Assembly (NCBI GenBank): GCA_030761205.1
Contig: JAULJL010000003.1
Location: 34,857,301 to 34,921,300, forward strand
Direction of reading: 5' to 3'
Length of the DNA stretch: 64,000 nt
Origin: Fremontodendron californicum
Lineage: Eukaryota; Streptophyta; Magnoliopsida; Malvales; Malvaceae
Shown: positions 34,801-47,000 of the stretch, piece by piece
Layout: each line of letters opens with the position of its first letter
Numbering within the stretch: the stretch's first letter is position 1
Program-made: the position numbers and the translations under genes
The notes under the pieces: model-generated
Seen by the model: the letters and a program-made list of their open reading frames with translations, nothing else
What the model was told of the DNA's origin: nothing
Databases searched by the model: none

Positions 34801-37800
34801 TGACTTTCAACTTTGAGTTTATATATATATTTACCAGATGGTTGCCTGACCTTTTCTCAATGCTACCCCCATCCGGCAAAACATTACACCAACAATCTTG
34901 CAAAATATATTGATGAATGAGACAATATGAAAGAAAGATAGCTGTTGTTTTGCTTGGCATTACTACATGGTCACCTTTAAAGTATATTACTGACATTAAT
35001 GGGTGAAAACAGTTGGGGACTTGCCAACGATGTTAGGAATAAAGGCTGCAGCTGGAACTGCTTTATAGCTCATTATATTCTATTCCCCATTCTTGTTCTC
35101 GTATAATTTGACCTTGTTGGGCCACTACTGTAACAATGAGCATAATGCAAACTTTATGAAACCTTGCATTAATCTTCCTGGTCATCTTAGAGATTTTTTT
35201 TTTTTTTAATTTTTTTTTTGCCAGCATTTCCAGAGGATTCACCTAACAAAATCTCGAATAAAGAAGCATTTGGGGATGTGGGAATGAACTAAAAATAGAG
35301 CATGAATAGTGTTCTTTATTTGGTTGAAAATTTTAATGCTCATAAGAAATATCAAAAGAGTAACTGATGCATAATGAAGTAATACTAGGAGCTTTACAAT
35401 AAGTGAATGGTCCATTTGAAAAGAATTGAGGCTATTTTCAAACTGATTGCAAAGTAGCTCCTAATGTTAGACTTTAGATTATAAGTTGCTCTAGGAAGTT
35501 GCATTCCAGGAGCATTCTGAAAGTTTGATTTCCATTTTCTCATTTTGGAATGTGATTCAGTTCTCGTGTTACTGAGCTTGTAAACCTATTTTAAATGCCT
35601 ACTCTGTGAATATTTGATGTGGAATGAAATGGTAAGCCTGTTCAAATTGCTATAATGCAGGGCCAGTCATGCAGAGTTTGTCATACCCTTTCAAAAGTAT
35701 ATTAAAAGCATAACAAATCCAGTGTACACTGGAACAAGATTCAAAATGAGATTTCAAATGGATGACTCGCCAGAGAGAAGGTCTTGTTTGATTAATTGCA
35801 GATCATTACTAAAATCAATTGTTTCCTTTGTTTCTTTTCTCCTTTACCTGTTAATGGTTTTTATTATGAGAATATAATATAGTACTATTTTCATGCAGCT
35901 GTAGTGGTGTAGTGACGGGAATGGGGGACTCAGATCCTTATCGATGGCCCAACTCAAAGTGGAGATGCTTAATGGTGAGCTCCTAATTTTAGCATGTGTA
36001 CACATGCTTTTATTTGTATAGTTTATGATGTGTAGTCTTTATCACAACACTCAGACAAGTGAATATATGGTCTTCGTCAAAATACTTTACATGCGTACAT
36101 ATATACTTTATGCAGAACTCTGATGAACGCTGATAAACTATTCTTCAGAATGGCAAATAATTGATGAAACAAAACAACTAGGAAAGTGCCTTAATTCAAC
36201 TATATTCCAATTATTTGATCAAAATTCCATTTGTACCTTCATACTGAGAGTTCTGTAGCTGTCATTGCCAGAAACTCTTTTGTATATCCAACTTGGCTCA
36301 TGTTTGAGGTTGATTTTAGGATTTATTTTTAATGAAAATTGAAATGATCCTATGATCAGACATTGAGGCCTCCACTTAAATGTATGCACATGCACTTTTT
36401 TTTTCCTGTGGGTTCTTTGTGTTAATATATAGAAGAAAAATTCAAAGCTATTAAATGAATCTTGTATGACTTTCTTTAGTTTAAGACCTTTGTTATGACA
36501 TTTAACAGGTTAGGTGGGATGAAGATATTGTGAGTGATCACCAAGAGAGAGTTTCACCTTGGGAAATTGATCCTTCCGTTTCTCTCCCACCCTTGAGCAT
36601 CCAATCTTCACCAAGGTTGAAGAAACTGCGAACAGGTCTGCAGGCTGCTGCACCAGACACCCCCATCACAGGTGCAAATCTTTCCCCTAGAATTGTAATA
36701 TTGCTGCATTTTTATACTTGATTAATGTATGCATCCAATGTTCTTTTCTTCAGGAGGAGGTGGATTTTTGGACTTTGAGGAATCGTTAAGATCCTCTAAG
36801 GTCTTGCAAGGTCAAGAAAATGTAGGTTTCGTATCACCCTTATATCGATGTGATACTGTAAACCGCACGCTGGATTTTGAGATGCAATCTCCTGCCCATC
36901 AAAGTCTCGCGACAACAGGAATTGGAAAGACTAATATTAGTGAGTTTATGAGGGTTCGCTCCACTGCTTACACAGGCTTTGCGGAATCTAATAGGTTTCC
37001 GGAGGTCTTGCAAGGTCAAGAAATTTGCCCATTGAGATCCCTGACACAAAAGGCTGACCTCAACCATGGTGTTTGGGCAAAAACCAATCTTGGTTGCAAT
37101 TCTTTCAACGTGCATCAAGCACTGAAAACCAATTGTTATCCACTAGCATCAGAAGGCGTTCGAAATATGTATTTTCCTTATAGTGACTTTTACAAAGCTG
37201 GCCAGGATCCTATAATGAGCTCTTATACATCTCCACTTCCAAGAGGCAATGTCTCGTTCAATGCTTCCTCAATTAAGACGGGTGTTATTATGGACGGGGT
37301 CGGAAAACCAAATCCACTGAATGAGCATAAGCCATTGGAGAATATTTCAAGTCCTGCTTTTAGAGAAAATTCGAGGAACCAACAGGATGACTGCTCCAAA
37401 AGAAATGTTGCTGGATGTAAACTCTTTGGATTCTCCTTGAATGCAGAGTCACCTACTCCAAACTCGCAAAATTCTGGTAAGAGGAGTTGTACAAAGGTAA
37501 GTTATCTTAGGGTCAAAGTTGAATTTAACTTTACTTCCTGTTCCTCTTTTACGGACTTTTGACTTGGACTGACTAAAGGTTCACAAGCAAGGCAGCTTGG
37601 TAGGAAGAGCTATTGATCTCTCAAGACTGTATGGATATGATGACTTGATGACTGAACTAGAACGTCTATTCAGTATGGAAGGCCTTTTAAACGATCCTGA
37701 TAAAGGGTGGCGGGTTTTGTACACGGACAGTGAGAATGATGTAATGGTGGTTGGAGATGACCCATGGCAGTAAGTATCACTCTCCTTGCAATCCACTATC

Positions 37801-38597
37801 CAGTTTGTTGCACGATACTTACTATGCACGTCTGATGTCTTCGTGGCAATGTGCATTAAAATTAAAGAGTAATTGCAGATGTGTGATCGTTTTGCTTTTG
37901 AGCATTGCATCCTTTCTTTCAGCGTCGTACCATTAATACGCATGTTAGTAATGCCACAATGTTTGCTTAATCATCAAATTAAACTAATCCTTGGGGTCAA
38001 CAAATCTAGCAACCAGGGTGAATGAGATGCATAGGCCAAGGGGCATAGATGAAAATTAAATGAGAGTTTGGCATTTTCCTTTCCTGCTCTTATCTTGACA
38101 CCCCCCCCTATTTTAGGGGCAGTAAAGATACTGAGGGGAGTGTCCGACACATATTCGAACATGAGTACGAGGATATGACCCTCTAAAGATCTTCCAAATA
38201 CATGAAAAAACAGAAAAACTTGAACATATCCGTGTCGGACACATACCCGTATTCGATCTTTACATCCGAATCCGAGTATCATAGCTGTTCAGAAGGGGGA
38301 AAGAATGCTGAAACCTTGTTTACGAAGTTTCAAATGCTCATTGAGAGTTGTTGACTTATGCTATGTTTAAATAAATCTTGCCTATGATGAGTTCTTTTTT
38401 GTTTTGTTTGCAGTGAATTTTGTGACGTGGTGTCCAAGATCCACATATACACCCAAGAAGAAGTGGAGAAGATGACGATAGGAATGGCCAGCGACGATAC
38501 TCAAAGCTGTTTGGAACAAGCACCAGTGATAATGGAAGCATCAAAGTCTTCCTCAGTGGGGCAGCCAGATTCATCTCCAACAGTAATAAGGTTATGA
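31880..38597 (+). CDS. ARF4: Auxin response factor 4
   Basis: Nuclear B3-type transcription factor that binds auxin response elements; ARF4 acts with ARF3 in organ polarity and phase change, mainly as a repressor. Twelve exons: 31880-32227, 32372-32428, 32679-32861, 32962-33046, 33144-33234, 33374-33538, 35661-35780, 35899-35974, 36509-36671, 36754-37496, 37579-37769, 38414-38597. They sum to 2406 nt, 801 aa, close to Arabidopsis ARF4. ELWHACAGPLTSLPKKGN opens the dimerisation region; the B3 domain starts near residue 163 (HMFCKTLTASDTSTHGGF), and RGQPRRHLLTTGWS follows. KSMFHVFYSPRASHAEFV is in the ARF region. The C-terminal PB1 domain (about 677-760) starts TKVHKQGSLVGRAIDLSRL and keeps the acidic DSENDVMVVGDDPW; having PB1 separates it from ARF3. 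Start: the ATG gives MEIDLN, the ARF4-type N-terminus. The exon 7-8 junction gives SPERSCSG where relatives have SPERRC, so that splice site may be a few bases off. Confidence 0.95.
34161..34356 (-). mobile_element. tRNA-derived SINE in ARF4 intron 6
   Basis: 196 bp flanked by the exact 14-bp duplication AGGATGGTGCTTTT (34147-34160 and 34357-34370). On the minus strand it has A-box GTTGGTTCAGTTGGT (34331-34345) and B-box GGTTCGAGTCTC (34287-34298), and it ends in an A-rich tail (T-rich on the plus strand at 34161-34170). Confidence 0.88.
34422..34433 (+). other. LTR-retrotransposon primer-binding-site-like word in ARF4 intron 6
   Basis: TGGTATTAGAGC is one mismatch from the initiator tRNA-Met primer-binding site and follows CCCAACAAG. 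A purine-rich tract (AGGGGGATGTGG) and TGTTGG lie ~125 bp downstream. This may be a TRIM remnant, but I could not see matching LTRs. Confidence 0.35.
36798..36818 (+). promoter_or_regulatory. tasiR-ARF target site 1 in ARF4 exon 10
   Basis: 21 nt containing GGTCTTGCAAGGTCAAGAA, the target of TAS3-derived tasiR-ARF. It begins with AA and appears fully complementary to the standard tasiR-ARF. It encodes the conserved KVLQGQE peptide at about residues 445-451. Confidence 0.93.
37002..37022 (+). promoter_or_regulatory. tasiR-ARF target site 2 in ARF4 exon 10
   Basis: Second 21-nt site with the same 19-nt core as the first; its 5' base is G instead of A. It lies 204 nt downstream and encodes VLQGQE (about residues 514-519). 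Two sites are usual in ARF3 and ARF4. Confidence 0.92.
38110..38285. repeat. Dispersed GTGTCGGACACGG-type repeat in ARF4 intron 11
   Basis: Reverse-oriented copy of the repeat at 860-1035. It shares, on the minus strand, TACTCGGATTCGGATGTAAA, GTGTCCGACACGGATATG and CATGTATTTGGAAGATCTT. Confidence 0.7.
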
Positions 38598-40993
38598 AGG
38601 ATCGTTGTTTGTTTTTAATGTTGTGTTTGTGTTTTGCTATGTGTGGACAAGTTATTGAATCCTGAAGCTATCTACCAAGTATTTTGTCATTTTGTCAAAT
38701 GAACATATTGGAAGCGAAAACTGGCCTTATTTATGGTATTGACAATTGAAGTTGATTGAAGTGATTAAAGTCTGGTGCTTTCTAGTCATCTACAGTGTGT
38801 GGCACCAAAAAAGGATTCATGCATTTTCTCTTATTGGCTCATTTCAAAGCCAGAAATGTGGAAATATTGGTTTTTTTTAGTACGAAGGAGATCAAGGCCT
38901 AAGAGATAATTGGGAAAAGAGAATTTGCAAGGTATCGAATTCGAACATTTGAATTATCATATGATCCTTCAAACTTGTTTTAACTTCTCAAAAGAAAAAA
39001 AAGTCTTCAAAGTAGTTTCAACTTGTTTTAAAGTTTTGAGGTATTTTCTCCCTGGCGAGGTTGCCAGAAGTTTATAATTTTGGCAATGGCTTACAAGTTG
39101 CTACCTTTTTCAAAGTGTTGAAGATATCTTTAATCTCATTAAATCGACACAAATTAGCAAAATTCAAAGTGTGGTTTTTATTGACTTTTACCCTTTGAAA
39201 CGAAGCTATAGGTTGAAAGCTACATCAAAGGGCATCTTGACAAAAATCAATCAAGTGATTAAAATTTTAACAAAAATCAGTCGAGTGACTTACAATTTTT
39301 GAAAGATATGATCATGTTTATGAATTGCTTAATCATTAATTAAAAGAATAAAAATGTGAGAACTTATCACAAATTGCAAAATAAAAAAATAGAATAAGGA
39401 AATAAGACAGGTTAATGATATTGAAGCTCTCGACTATGATGAAATTACATAAACTCGATGGCAATTTTTTTCTAAGTAACAATTGTTGATTAATTGATCT
39501 TTTAACAGCTTACAATTCATCAAACTGAACAAGTTAATGAATTGTTACAATAAAATTTTGCTAGCAAAGAGCTTTAACAAATACAAAATGAATTCTCAAC
39601 AACCATATAATCTGTTTGTTGGTCAAATATTGAACTCTTAATTTCAGCAATTAAGGATCAAATCTCAAATATTAAAAAAATATATATATACAAAATGAAT
39701 TTGAGAAAGATTGAAAATGAGAAACAATGTTGAGTGTTGTAGGGTCTATGTGTGTATTTTACAGTTTGGCGGTTTCTATTCTCAATAAGTTGCTTTCTCC
39801 CATTTAATAATTATAGTCACCTATTTCCAGGGATGTTCATTATTCAATTTTAATATAATTAATCAATCAAAATCGAATTCGGTTTGGTTATTAATAAAGG
39901 TTTTTGATAAATTTCAGTTATCAATTAATTCAATTCGATCAAACGAAAATAATCGAATTAATCATATTAACCGGTATTTGAATTTAGGGTTTTAATATGT
40001 TTGATATTTGAATTTTATTATAGTTTTATTATGTTTTGTTTTTGGATTTTAGTTGATTGGATATATTATTATGGATGAAACACAATTAGCTTGTTTTAGT
40101 ATTTTAGTTGAATATATAAAATCATGTATTAAAAAATAAATTGTAAAATAAATTTGATATTTATTTGGATTAATCTAAAATCGACCGAAATAACCAAAAT
40201 AATTTCGATTCGATTAATTTATATATTTTTTTATTCGATCTGATAAACAGTTAAAATAAATAAAATTTTGATTAATGAAATTTCGATTCGATTATTAATC
40301 GAACCAACAATCTCAAAACATTATCTATTTTGGTCTATGCAACCGTCAACAGCCAGCAATCTCGTTCTCCCTAATTTTATGTCAAGTTTAAGGTGGTTGG
40401 CTGCCAACCGCTTCTTCCTTCAATAATTTATACTAAACGGTGCTTCTTCATTCGTGCAACAAAGTCAGTGGCTGATATTTAACGTCTACCACTTGTAAGA
40501 CGCTGATTGATTCATTTACTTATCATGTCATTCATCTGTCGAAATCATCTTTATTTATGGACATTTACACATTGGACGTGACATGGAATACGTGACATTT
40601 AAAGAGCATTTTCTTATTTTTTGGCTGTAAACAATTACTAATGAATGATTTTTTTTTTCTTTTTTCATTCTAATTAAACAAAATAATAATAAAAATATTG
40701 AATTTGAATTCCCTTTACTTGATCGAAGAATCCGAAATTCAATTATTTTAACTATATTAAATGATTTTTCAAATTGATCAAGACCCTCTGATTTATGGTT
40801 GCTTCTTTATGGTATCGTTATTGCTTCATTAAATTTGTTTCATTAATAGGCTCACAATTCGATTTTGATCGCTATAAGTTGGTATCAAAATCGAATTTTA
40901 GATAGACGGACTTAATTTAACCGCTAGAATAATAACAATAGAAAGGACTCCTTTAGTAAGATTATATGAACAAATGTTCGAACCTAAATATAT
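38598..40993. other. ARF4 3' region and intergenic DNA
   Basis: 38598-38800 is presumably the ARF4 3' UTR. The rest has no supportable gene. 39830-40330 starts near CAGGGATGTTCATTATTCAA and is full of ATTCGATTCGATTAAT-like words, resembling the other motif-rich hAT-like repeats, but no clear right terminus or TSD was found. Confidence 0.45.
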
Positions 40994-42138
40994 TGTTAAA
41001 GTAATAAATGTAATTCAATATATTAGAGATTACGATACGATATTCTTACTTAGTTCTTTCCTAAATTGGTGAGAATCTTTTATATAAATAGGGAACTCTC
41101 GTACAAACCAACAACGATTCAATAATATCAACAATGTAGCCCTTTGAGTCTTTTCCCCGAACCAGGTATTTTTTGTGTTCTTGTAATCTTGCTTTATCTC
41201 TTATTCTTTTCTTCTAACATGGTATCAGAGCTAAGTTTGTTAAGCTATTTTGCTTGTGATTTCTTGTTTTCTGCTGCGTGTTCTATCACATCACTGTACC
41301 TGCTGCATGTTCTATCACTTAGGTTTTCCTGCAATGTGTTATGCCACGTTTTCCTGTACCTACTGCGTGTTCCGTCATGTCAGATTTTCCTGCAACGTGT
41401 TACGTCACATATTTCTGTACCTGCTACGTGTTCCGCCAGGTCATATTTTTCTGCAACGTGTTATACCACGTTTTCCTATACCTGCTGCGTGTTCCATCGC
41501 GACAGATTTTCCTGCAACGTGTTACGCCACGTTTTCTGTACTTGCTGCGTGTTCTGCCATGTCATATTTTCCTGCAACGTGTTACACCATATTTTTCTGT
41601 ACCTGTTGTGTGTTCCGACACGTTAGATTTTCCTGAAACGTGTTACGCCACGTTTTCCTGTACCTGTTGCATGTTCCGCCACGACATAGTTTCCTGTAAC
41701 GTGTTACGCCACGTTTTTTGTACCTGCTGCATGTTCCGCCACGTATTACGCCATGTCTTCCAGTTCTTGCTGCGTGTTACGTCACGTTAGATTTTTATGT
41801 CATGTGTTCCGTCACATTTTCTTTTATTGGTTAACAAACTCAAGTTAGTATTTACAATACCACTTTAAGTTTGAGATGGGTGTTAAAGTAATAAATCTAA
41901 TTAGATATATTAGAGATTACGATACGATTACGATACGTTATATTAGAGATTACGATACGATATTCTTACTTAGTTCTTTCTTAAATTGATGAGAACCTTC
42001 TATATAAATAGGATACTCTTGTATAAGTTATAATAATTGATAATATCAACAATGTAATCTTTTTTATCTTTTCCCCGTGAATGTAATTCACCATTACTGA
42101 ACTACGTATTCTTTTGTGTTATCCTTTTTCTTATAACA
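40994..42138 (+). mobile_element. Small non-coding LTR retroelement with minisatellite interior
   Basis: LTRs at 40994-41219 and 41881-42138 both start TGTTAAAGTAATAAAT and end TAACA. They share TTACGATACGATATTCTTAC, a TATATAAATAGG promoter word (41081 and 42001) and AATATCAACAATGTA. The 5' LTR is followed directly by the exact primer-binding site TGGTATCAGAGC (41220-41231). The 3' LTR is preceded by the purine tract AAGTTTGAGATGGG. The 661-bp interior has no gag or pol, only a ~60-bp tandem repeat. The 3' LTR carries an extra ~32-bp internal duplication. Confidence 0.88.
41275..41820 (+). repeat. ~60-bp minisatellite, about nine units, inside the LTR element
   Basis: Units start at about 41299, 41359, 41420, 41481, 41541, 41602, 41663, 41723 and 41766. 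The consensus words are CCTGCTGCGTGTTCCG, GATTTTCCTGCAACGTG and TTACGCCACGTTTTCCTGTA. Unit length is 60-61 bp except for a shortened unit at 41723. All three plus frames stay open for long stretches because the repeat lacks stops, so the Cys-rich frames here are unlikely to be real proteins. Confidence 0.9.
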
Positions 42139-43582
42139 TAATATCAATATTTTTTATCTTTTAACATAATGATACGAGCGCATGTACGACTTAAGTGGTT
42201 AAGGCATGAAGCTATTTATGCTGCCACCATCAATCATCACTGGCTCTCGCTTAGAAATTATGATAATAAAGTGGTTCTATTAATGATTATTTATTTACAT
42301 TAGTTAAAAATAATTTTTATATTTAATACATTACTTTCATAAAATTCAATACTGCTTAAACATTCTAAACAAATTAATCATGACAAACCTAATTCTATTT
42401 TATATTTTTTTGTAACAACTAAAATAACGATTGGCCATTTACATCACCAAAAGGCTACGGATGCAATCTTTTTAAATTATTATCCAATACACCCAGAGTA
42501 AAGTTTTTTTTTTAGTAATACACTTTTATTTAAAATATGAACTATTTAATTATTTTTTAATAATACTATTTATCGATTATAGATAGAAACGTAATAATTT
42601 TATAAACAGGTTTGTGAAATTAAAAAAAAAAAAACTTTAGTACTTCTGATATATTGGTATGGGTTAAATTTTTTATCAATTACTTTTTTAATACATTCAT
42701 CATCACTATTAATTATAAAAATCATATTTATAAATAGTGATTAAACTCAATTAAATAATAATAGATAAAAAAGTAACGCAAAAGAGTCGGACCCATATGG
42801 TAAATAGAATAATAGTAATCTTATTATAGATCCCTTGTACAACGTAATCATGTAAGAAGCAAAAATTGGTTAAAATATGTAGATAGTTCTTATATTATAA
42901 TCAAAAATATATTTTAGTCTTTATATTATAAAAGTGAGTAATTTAATCCTTATGCATTTAAAATTGGTGCAAAGAATTAAAATTGATAACAGTGTTAATG
43001 AAAAATCGTCTAAATACTGACGTGGACATATAAAACTGACAAAATAGATGACTTGAAAAAAAATAATGTGTCAATTTTTTTGCTCAGATAAAATTTAAAA
43101 ACTGACAGAATAAATGATTTCAAAAAAAAATGATATTTTTTACAAGTAACAAAGGGATTTAAGTAAAAAAAAATTATGTTTTTCTAAATTTCACTTGAGC
43201 AAAAAAATTTGAAACGTCATCATTTTTTTTTAAATCATTTTTTCTGTTAGTTTCACATGTTTATGTCAACATTTAGACGATTTCTCATTAAAAAACTATT
43301 ACCAATTTTACTTCTTTGCATCAATTTTAAATATACAAAGATAAAATTATTTACTTCTATAGTACAAAAAATTAAATACACTTTTGACTATCGTACAGAA
43401 ACTATTTAAATACTTTAACCAGCAAAACTCTTATTTATTTTCTTTTGAACGGTTGTTTTCAAATCTAGATCAAGCTATTTTATGAGAAATATATTGCTTA
43501 TTTGTATGAATTGTTTTCTGAAATGTCTACAACTACAAGCAAGTAAAACTTTAGTAATGTAAATGACAGTTTAGAGTCTCTC
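42139..43582. other. Intergenic between the LTR element and the IVD 3' end
   Basis: AT-rich. 42920-43400 contains an imperfect inverted repeat: AAATTGGTGCAAAGAA...ACTGACAGAATAAATGA on one side, TCATTTTTTCTGTTAG...CTTTGCATCAATTTTA on the other. This suggests another foldback or MITE-like element. No gene seen. Confidence 0.45.
42890..43405. repeat. Foldback (inverted-repeat) element
   Basis: The left arm from about 42895 (AATCAAAAATATATTTTAGTC, TTAAAATTGGTGCAAAGAAT, AAATCGTCTAAATACTGACG) is answered on the right by reverse-complement-like sequence (GTCAACATTTAGACGATTTC, CTTTGCATCAATTTTAAATA, TAAATACACTTTTGACTAT). Arms ~200 bp, imperfect. No TSD determined. Confidence 0.6.
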
Positions 43583-43979
43583 TCACTGTTGCTTAAAAAG
43601 CTCACGACCAATCACCATTCTTCTGATCTCACTAGTTCCTGCCCCAATTTCATATAGCTTGGCATCTCGGAGAAGACGGCCAGTTGTGTACTCATTTACA
43701 TATCCATTACCACCTAAACATTGTATAGCCTGCAAAGCCGAATACGAACACGAATGATTTTGATAAACATGAATAGCATGATTTAGATCACAGATTACAG
43801 ATCATACTATATGATCTCCATGTATGAATGAATCAAACTCGGATTCACACTGTCAGAAAAAAAGGCTTACGCTGAATTAGAAAAATAACCATTTGATTAG
43901 TTACTCGTAAACTCTACGATAGCTTTTAGCTACGGGCTACTTGAATGCAGCGCCGGATTGGTAAACTGCGACCAATCTT

Positions 43980-44030
<51 letters not shown>

Positions 44031-47000
44031 GCGAATCAACATTATTTTTTCATTTTAAGCATGAGAGGTCAGGTTTTAGTAGAGATGGATTGACCGTCTT
44101 AACACTATAAATTGTACGACAAGTCTGCACATCTTAGTACTAAGACTTCACTTGAAAAGAAAAACTGTGAATAAAAATAAGTAAATCTTTCACCTGCAAA
44201 GCAACTTGAGTGGCTCGTTCAGCTGCACAAAGTATAGTTCCAGCACAGTCCTGAAATTTTGCATCCACAAAAGTTATTGCATGCCTGAGTTCAAGTATGC
44301 TATACTGCTATATGAGAACACAGATCTCTCTGATTTGAATTCCATGAAGTGATCTATCATCGAAAGAATTTAAGATAACAAAAATTGAAGATTGAAAGGA
44401 AAAAGAAATGTGTTGTGAATTAAAGCTATTTCTGCATATTAATTTAACATAAACAAGAAGGTGAACAAATACATAAAAGATTGGAAGGAAAATAAAAATA
44501 CAGAAGATACAATCTTTCCATGGCATCTACTCATAAAACCATGACGAATTTGAGCAAATTAAAATCATTATAAACCGGCTTAATCATACTTGATCAACAT
44601 GCCTTTAGTTAGATGCCTAAATCAGATAAATGGCACAAACAGGTATCCACACGACAAACGAAAAAACCTTAGGGAATGTTATCTGGAGTTGTTCATCTCT
44701 GATTTTTTTAAGGGCCTTAGATCGCGACTTCCATCTTCTGCCATTACAGCAGTTGTTAATTAATGGGATATATTCATGTTCATGTGAGCTATAGAGAAAA
44801 AAAACAATGGCCATAAGAAAGTCATTAAGAATTCATAGTAATTGTGACTATTTGAAAGACCAAGAAAACCTTGGCATTCACCCCCCCCTTTTTCCAACAA
44901 AAAAATATTATTAAGGACCTCATTTTTTAAGTCTTTAGAAACAATCTGATGATAACAGTATATATCTGGAACTTGCAATATTGCATATAATGAAGATAAT
45001 GACCAGATTGGAAGAATATATCAACTTTCATACAAGAATAAGTACATAAACTTTTTTTTTTAAATCAACAAAAATTTTCAGATCAGGAATGGGGAGAAAG
45101 AGAAAATGAAAGAATTAAACCTTAGGATCAACTCTCCCGTTGTCGCAGTCCCTTGCAACAGAATAGACGTAGGACCTGAAAAATGAACGTTATCAACTTC
45201 TGCCATATGAAAATTAAATTTAGAAAGACTTTGGAATTTTTAAATCAGAATGCTATACCTTGATGATTGTAGAGAAGTATAAATGTCAGCAACTTTTCCC
45301 TGTAATTGCAGAGTGAGTAAGAAAATAAATCTAAGATTCCAAGACAACCATCCACAGAATATTATCAAGATAGTTTCTGTTAACAATTATTACAAACCTG
45401 TATAAACTGAAATTCCCCAATTGGACGGCCAAACTGTACCCTTTCTCGTATGTAAGGAAGAACAACATCAAGACATGCCTGCATTATACCAAGGGGCCCA
45501 GCAGCCAAAACAAGTCTCTCCAAATCTAGTCCTGACATTAATACATAAACCCCTGAAACAAGCAAAAACCCTCAATTAGAATATAATCCAAGAAAAAGTT
45601 ATAATTCCTCACAACCAAGCAGAAACACAAAAGCAACAACTTTACATAATACTGGCATAATCAAGAGTATAAAATAAGCCGCCTCTTGCAGTTTTTTTTA
45701 ATAAATATTATTTGCTTCTAAAGCAGGTTTTCTTCAAAAAATAGAGCAGATGGATCATATACAAAGTCCATGAGGTCATCTGATTACGCAGAGCATATTG
45801 TCACTGACATAAAATATCTGCTATCGGTCAATATTTCCTTCCTATATCCTGAAGAAGAGGGAAAAACTTTCAGAGATGCAATACCTTTTCCTTCTTTGCC
45901 GAGAACATTTTCTTCTGGAACGAAGCAATTCTCAAAGACAAGCTCACATCTGCTCAGACCATCACCATTATTAGTATGAAAGAGAGGAGCAGAAATGGAC
46001 TTCAAAATATGACTTCATTTACAGCTGTGTGAACCTACGTATCACTTCCTCGCATCCCAAGTTTGTCCAATTTCTGAGCAGTGCTGTATCTGCATAGTGA
46101 CAAAAAAATCAAAAGATTAATGAATAAATCTAATATCTCATTTTGCTATCATATTACAGTCCTATGTATAGGTCTTATTTTACCTTAAAAGAAGATATTT
46201 CAGGACAAGAAAAATTTTATGAAAACATAAGTTGCAGTCTGTATTCAGGCACCCTCACAAGGGGTAGTGCCTGGCTAATAAATGTTATGATAATCAAAAT
46301 CATTTATGTTCTATCATACAAGACCCAAAGAAAGAGTCATTCGTGTTTGGACTATCACCCAATACCTTTTATTAATACACAAAATGTTCAACTTTCCCAT
46401 CTTTTGAAACATAAGATAATTAGGTGGCTGTGATGCACGTACCCAGGCATTCCCTTCTCAATAATAAATGCTGTGATTCCTTTTGAGCCAGCTGTGACAT
46501 CTGTTTTTGCATAAACAACCTGAAAGATTCAATGAATAAGTATAAAACAATAAATTCTAGCAGAAGAAAAGTTGTATAGTGAAGCAGAGACGATAACTTT
46601 ATCCACATTAGACATGGCTTCTTACAAACAGACACTCTGGAAAGGGAGATTTACCACTTATCTGCCCGGGGGGGGGGGAGGAGGAGGGAGAGAAAAAATG
46701 GATAAAATATTCATTTAAAAGCAAGCACCAACTTGTTTTCACTTAATCAATGCAGAAACAAGTTAGCAGGAAAGATAAACATGAACAATGTTACACTATA
46801 AGATCCACCTAAAGTCTGTGTATAAACTGTTTTCTATTCAAGCAAATAGTTTATCAGCTGAATGCTTCTGCATGCAGATTTAAATTAAGCAGAAAGCACT
46901 TGCTTCACTCTGGTAACCACTTTTTACACAATAACATTATACTATAAAACCTTGTCCTCATCATATCGTGAAAAGAATTGTTTTCTACACCTACTGTCTA

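Noticed and set aside
41144..41790. Long Cys-rich open frames in all three plus frames
   Set aside because: They follow the ~60-bp minisatellite, which lacks stops by composition. There is no conserved domain, and the frames start partly in the LTR.
42180..42260. tRNA-like stretch CTTAAGTGGTTAAGG
   Set aside because: Resembles a tRNA D-arm, but no anticodon arm or B-box follows at the right distance.
46143..46433. 96-codon plus-strand frame within IVD
   Set aside because: It lies antisense in an IVD intron with no domain. A chance frame.
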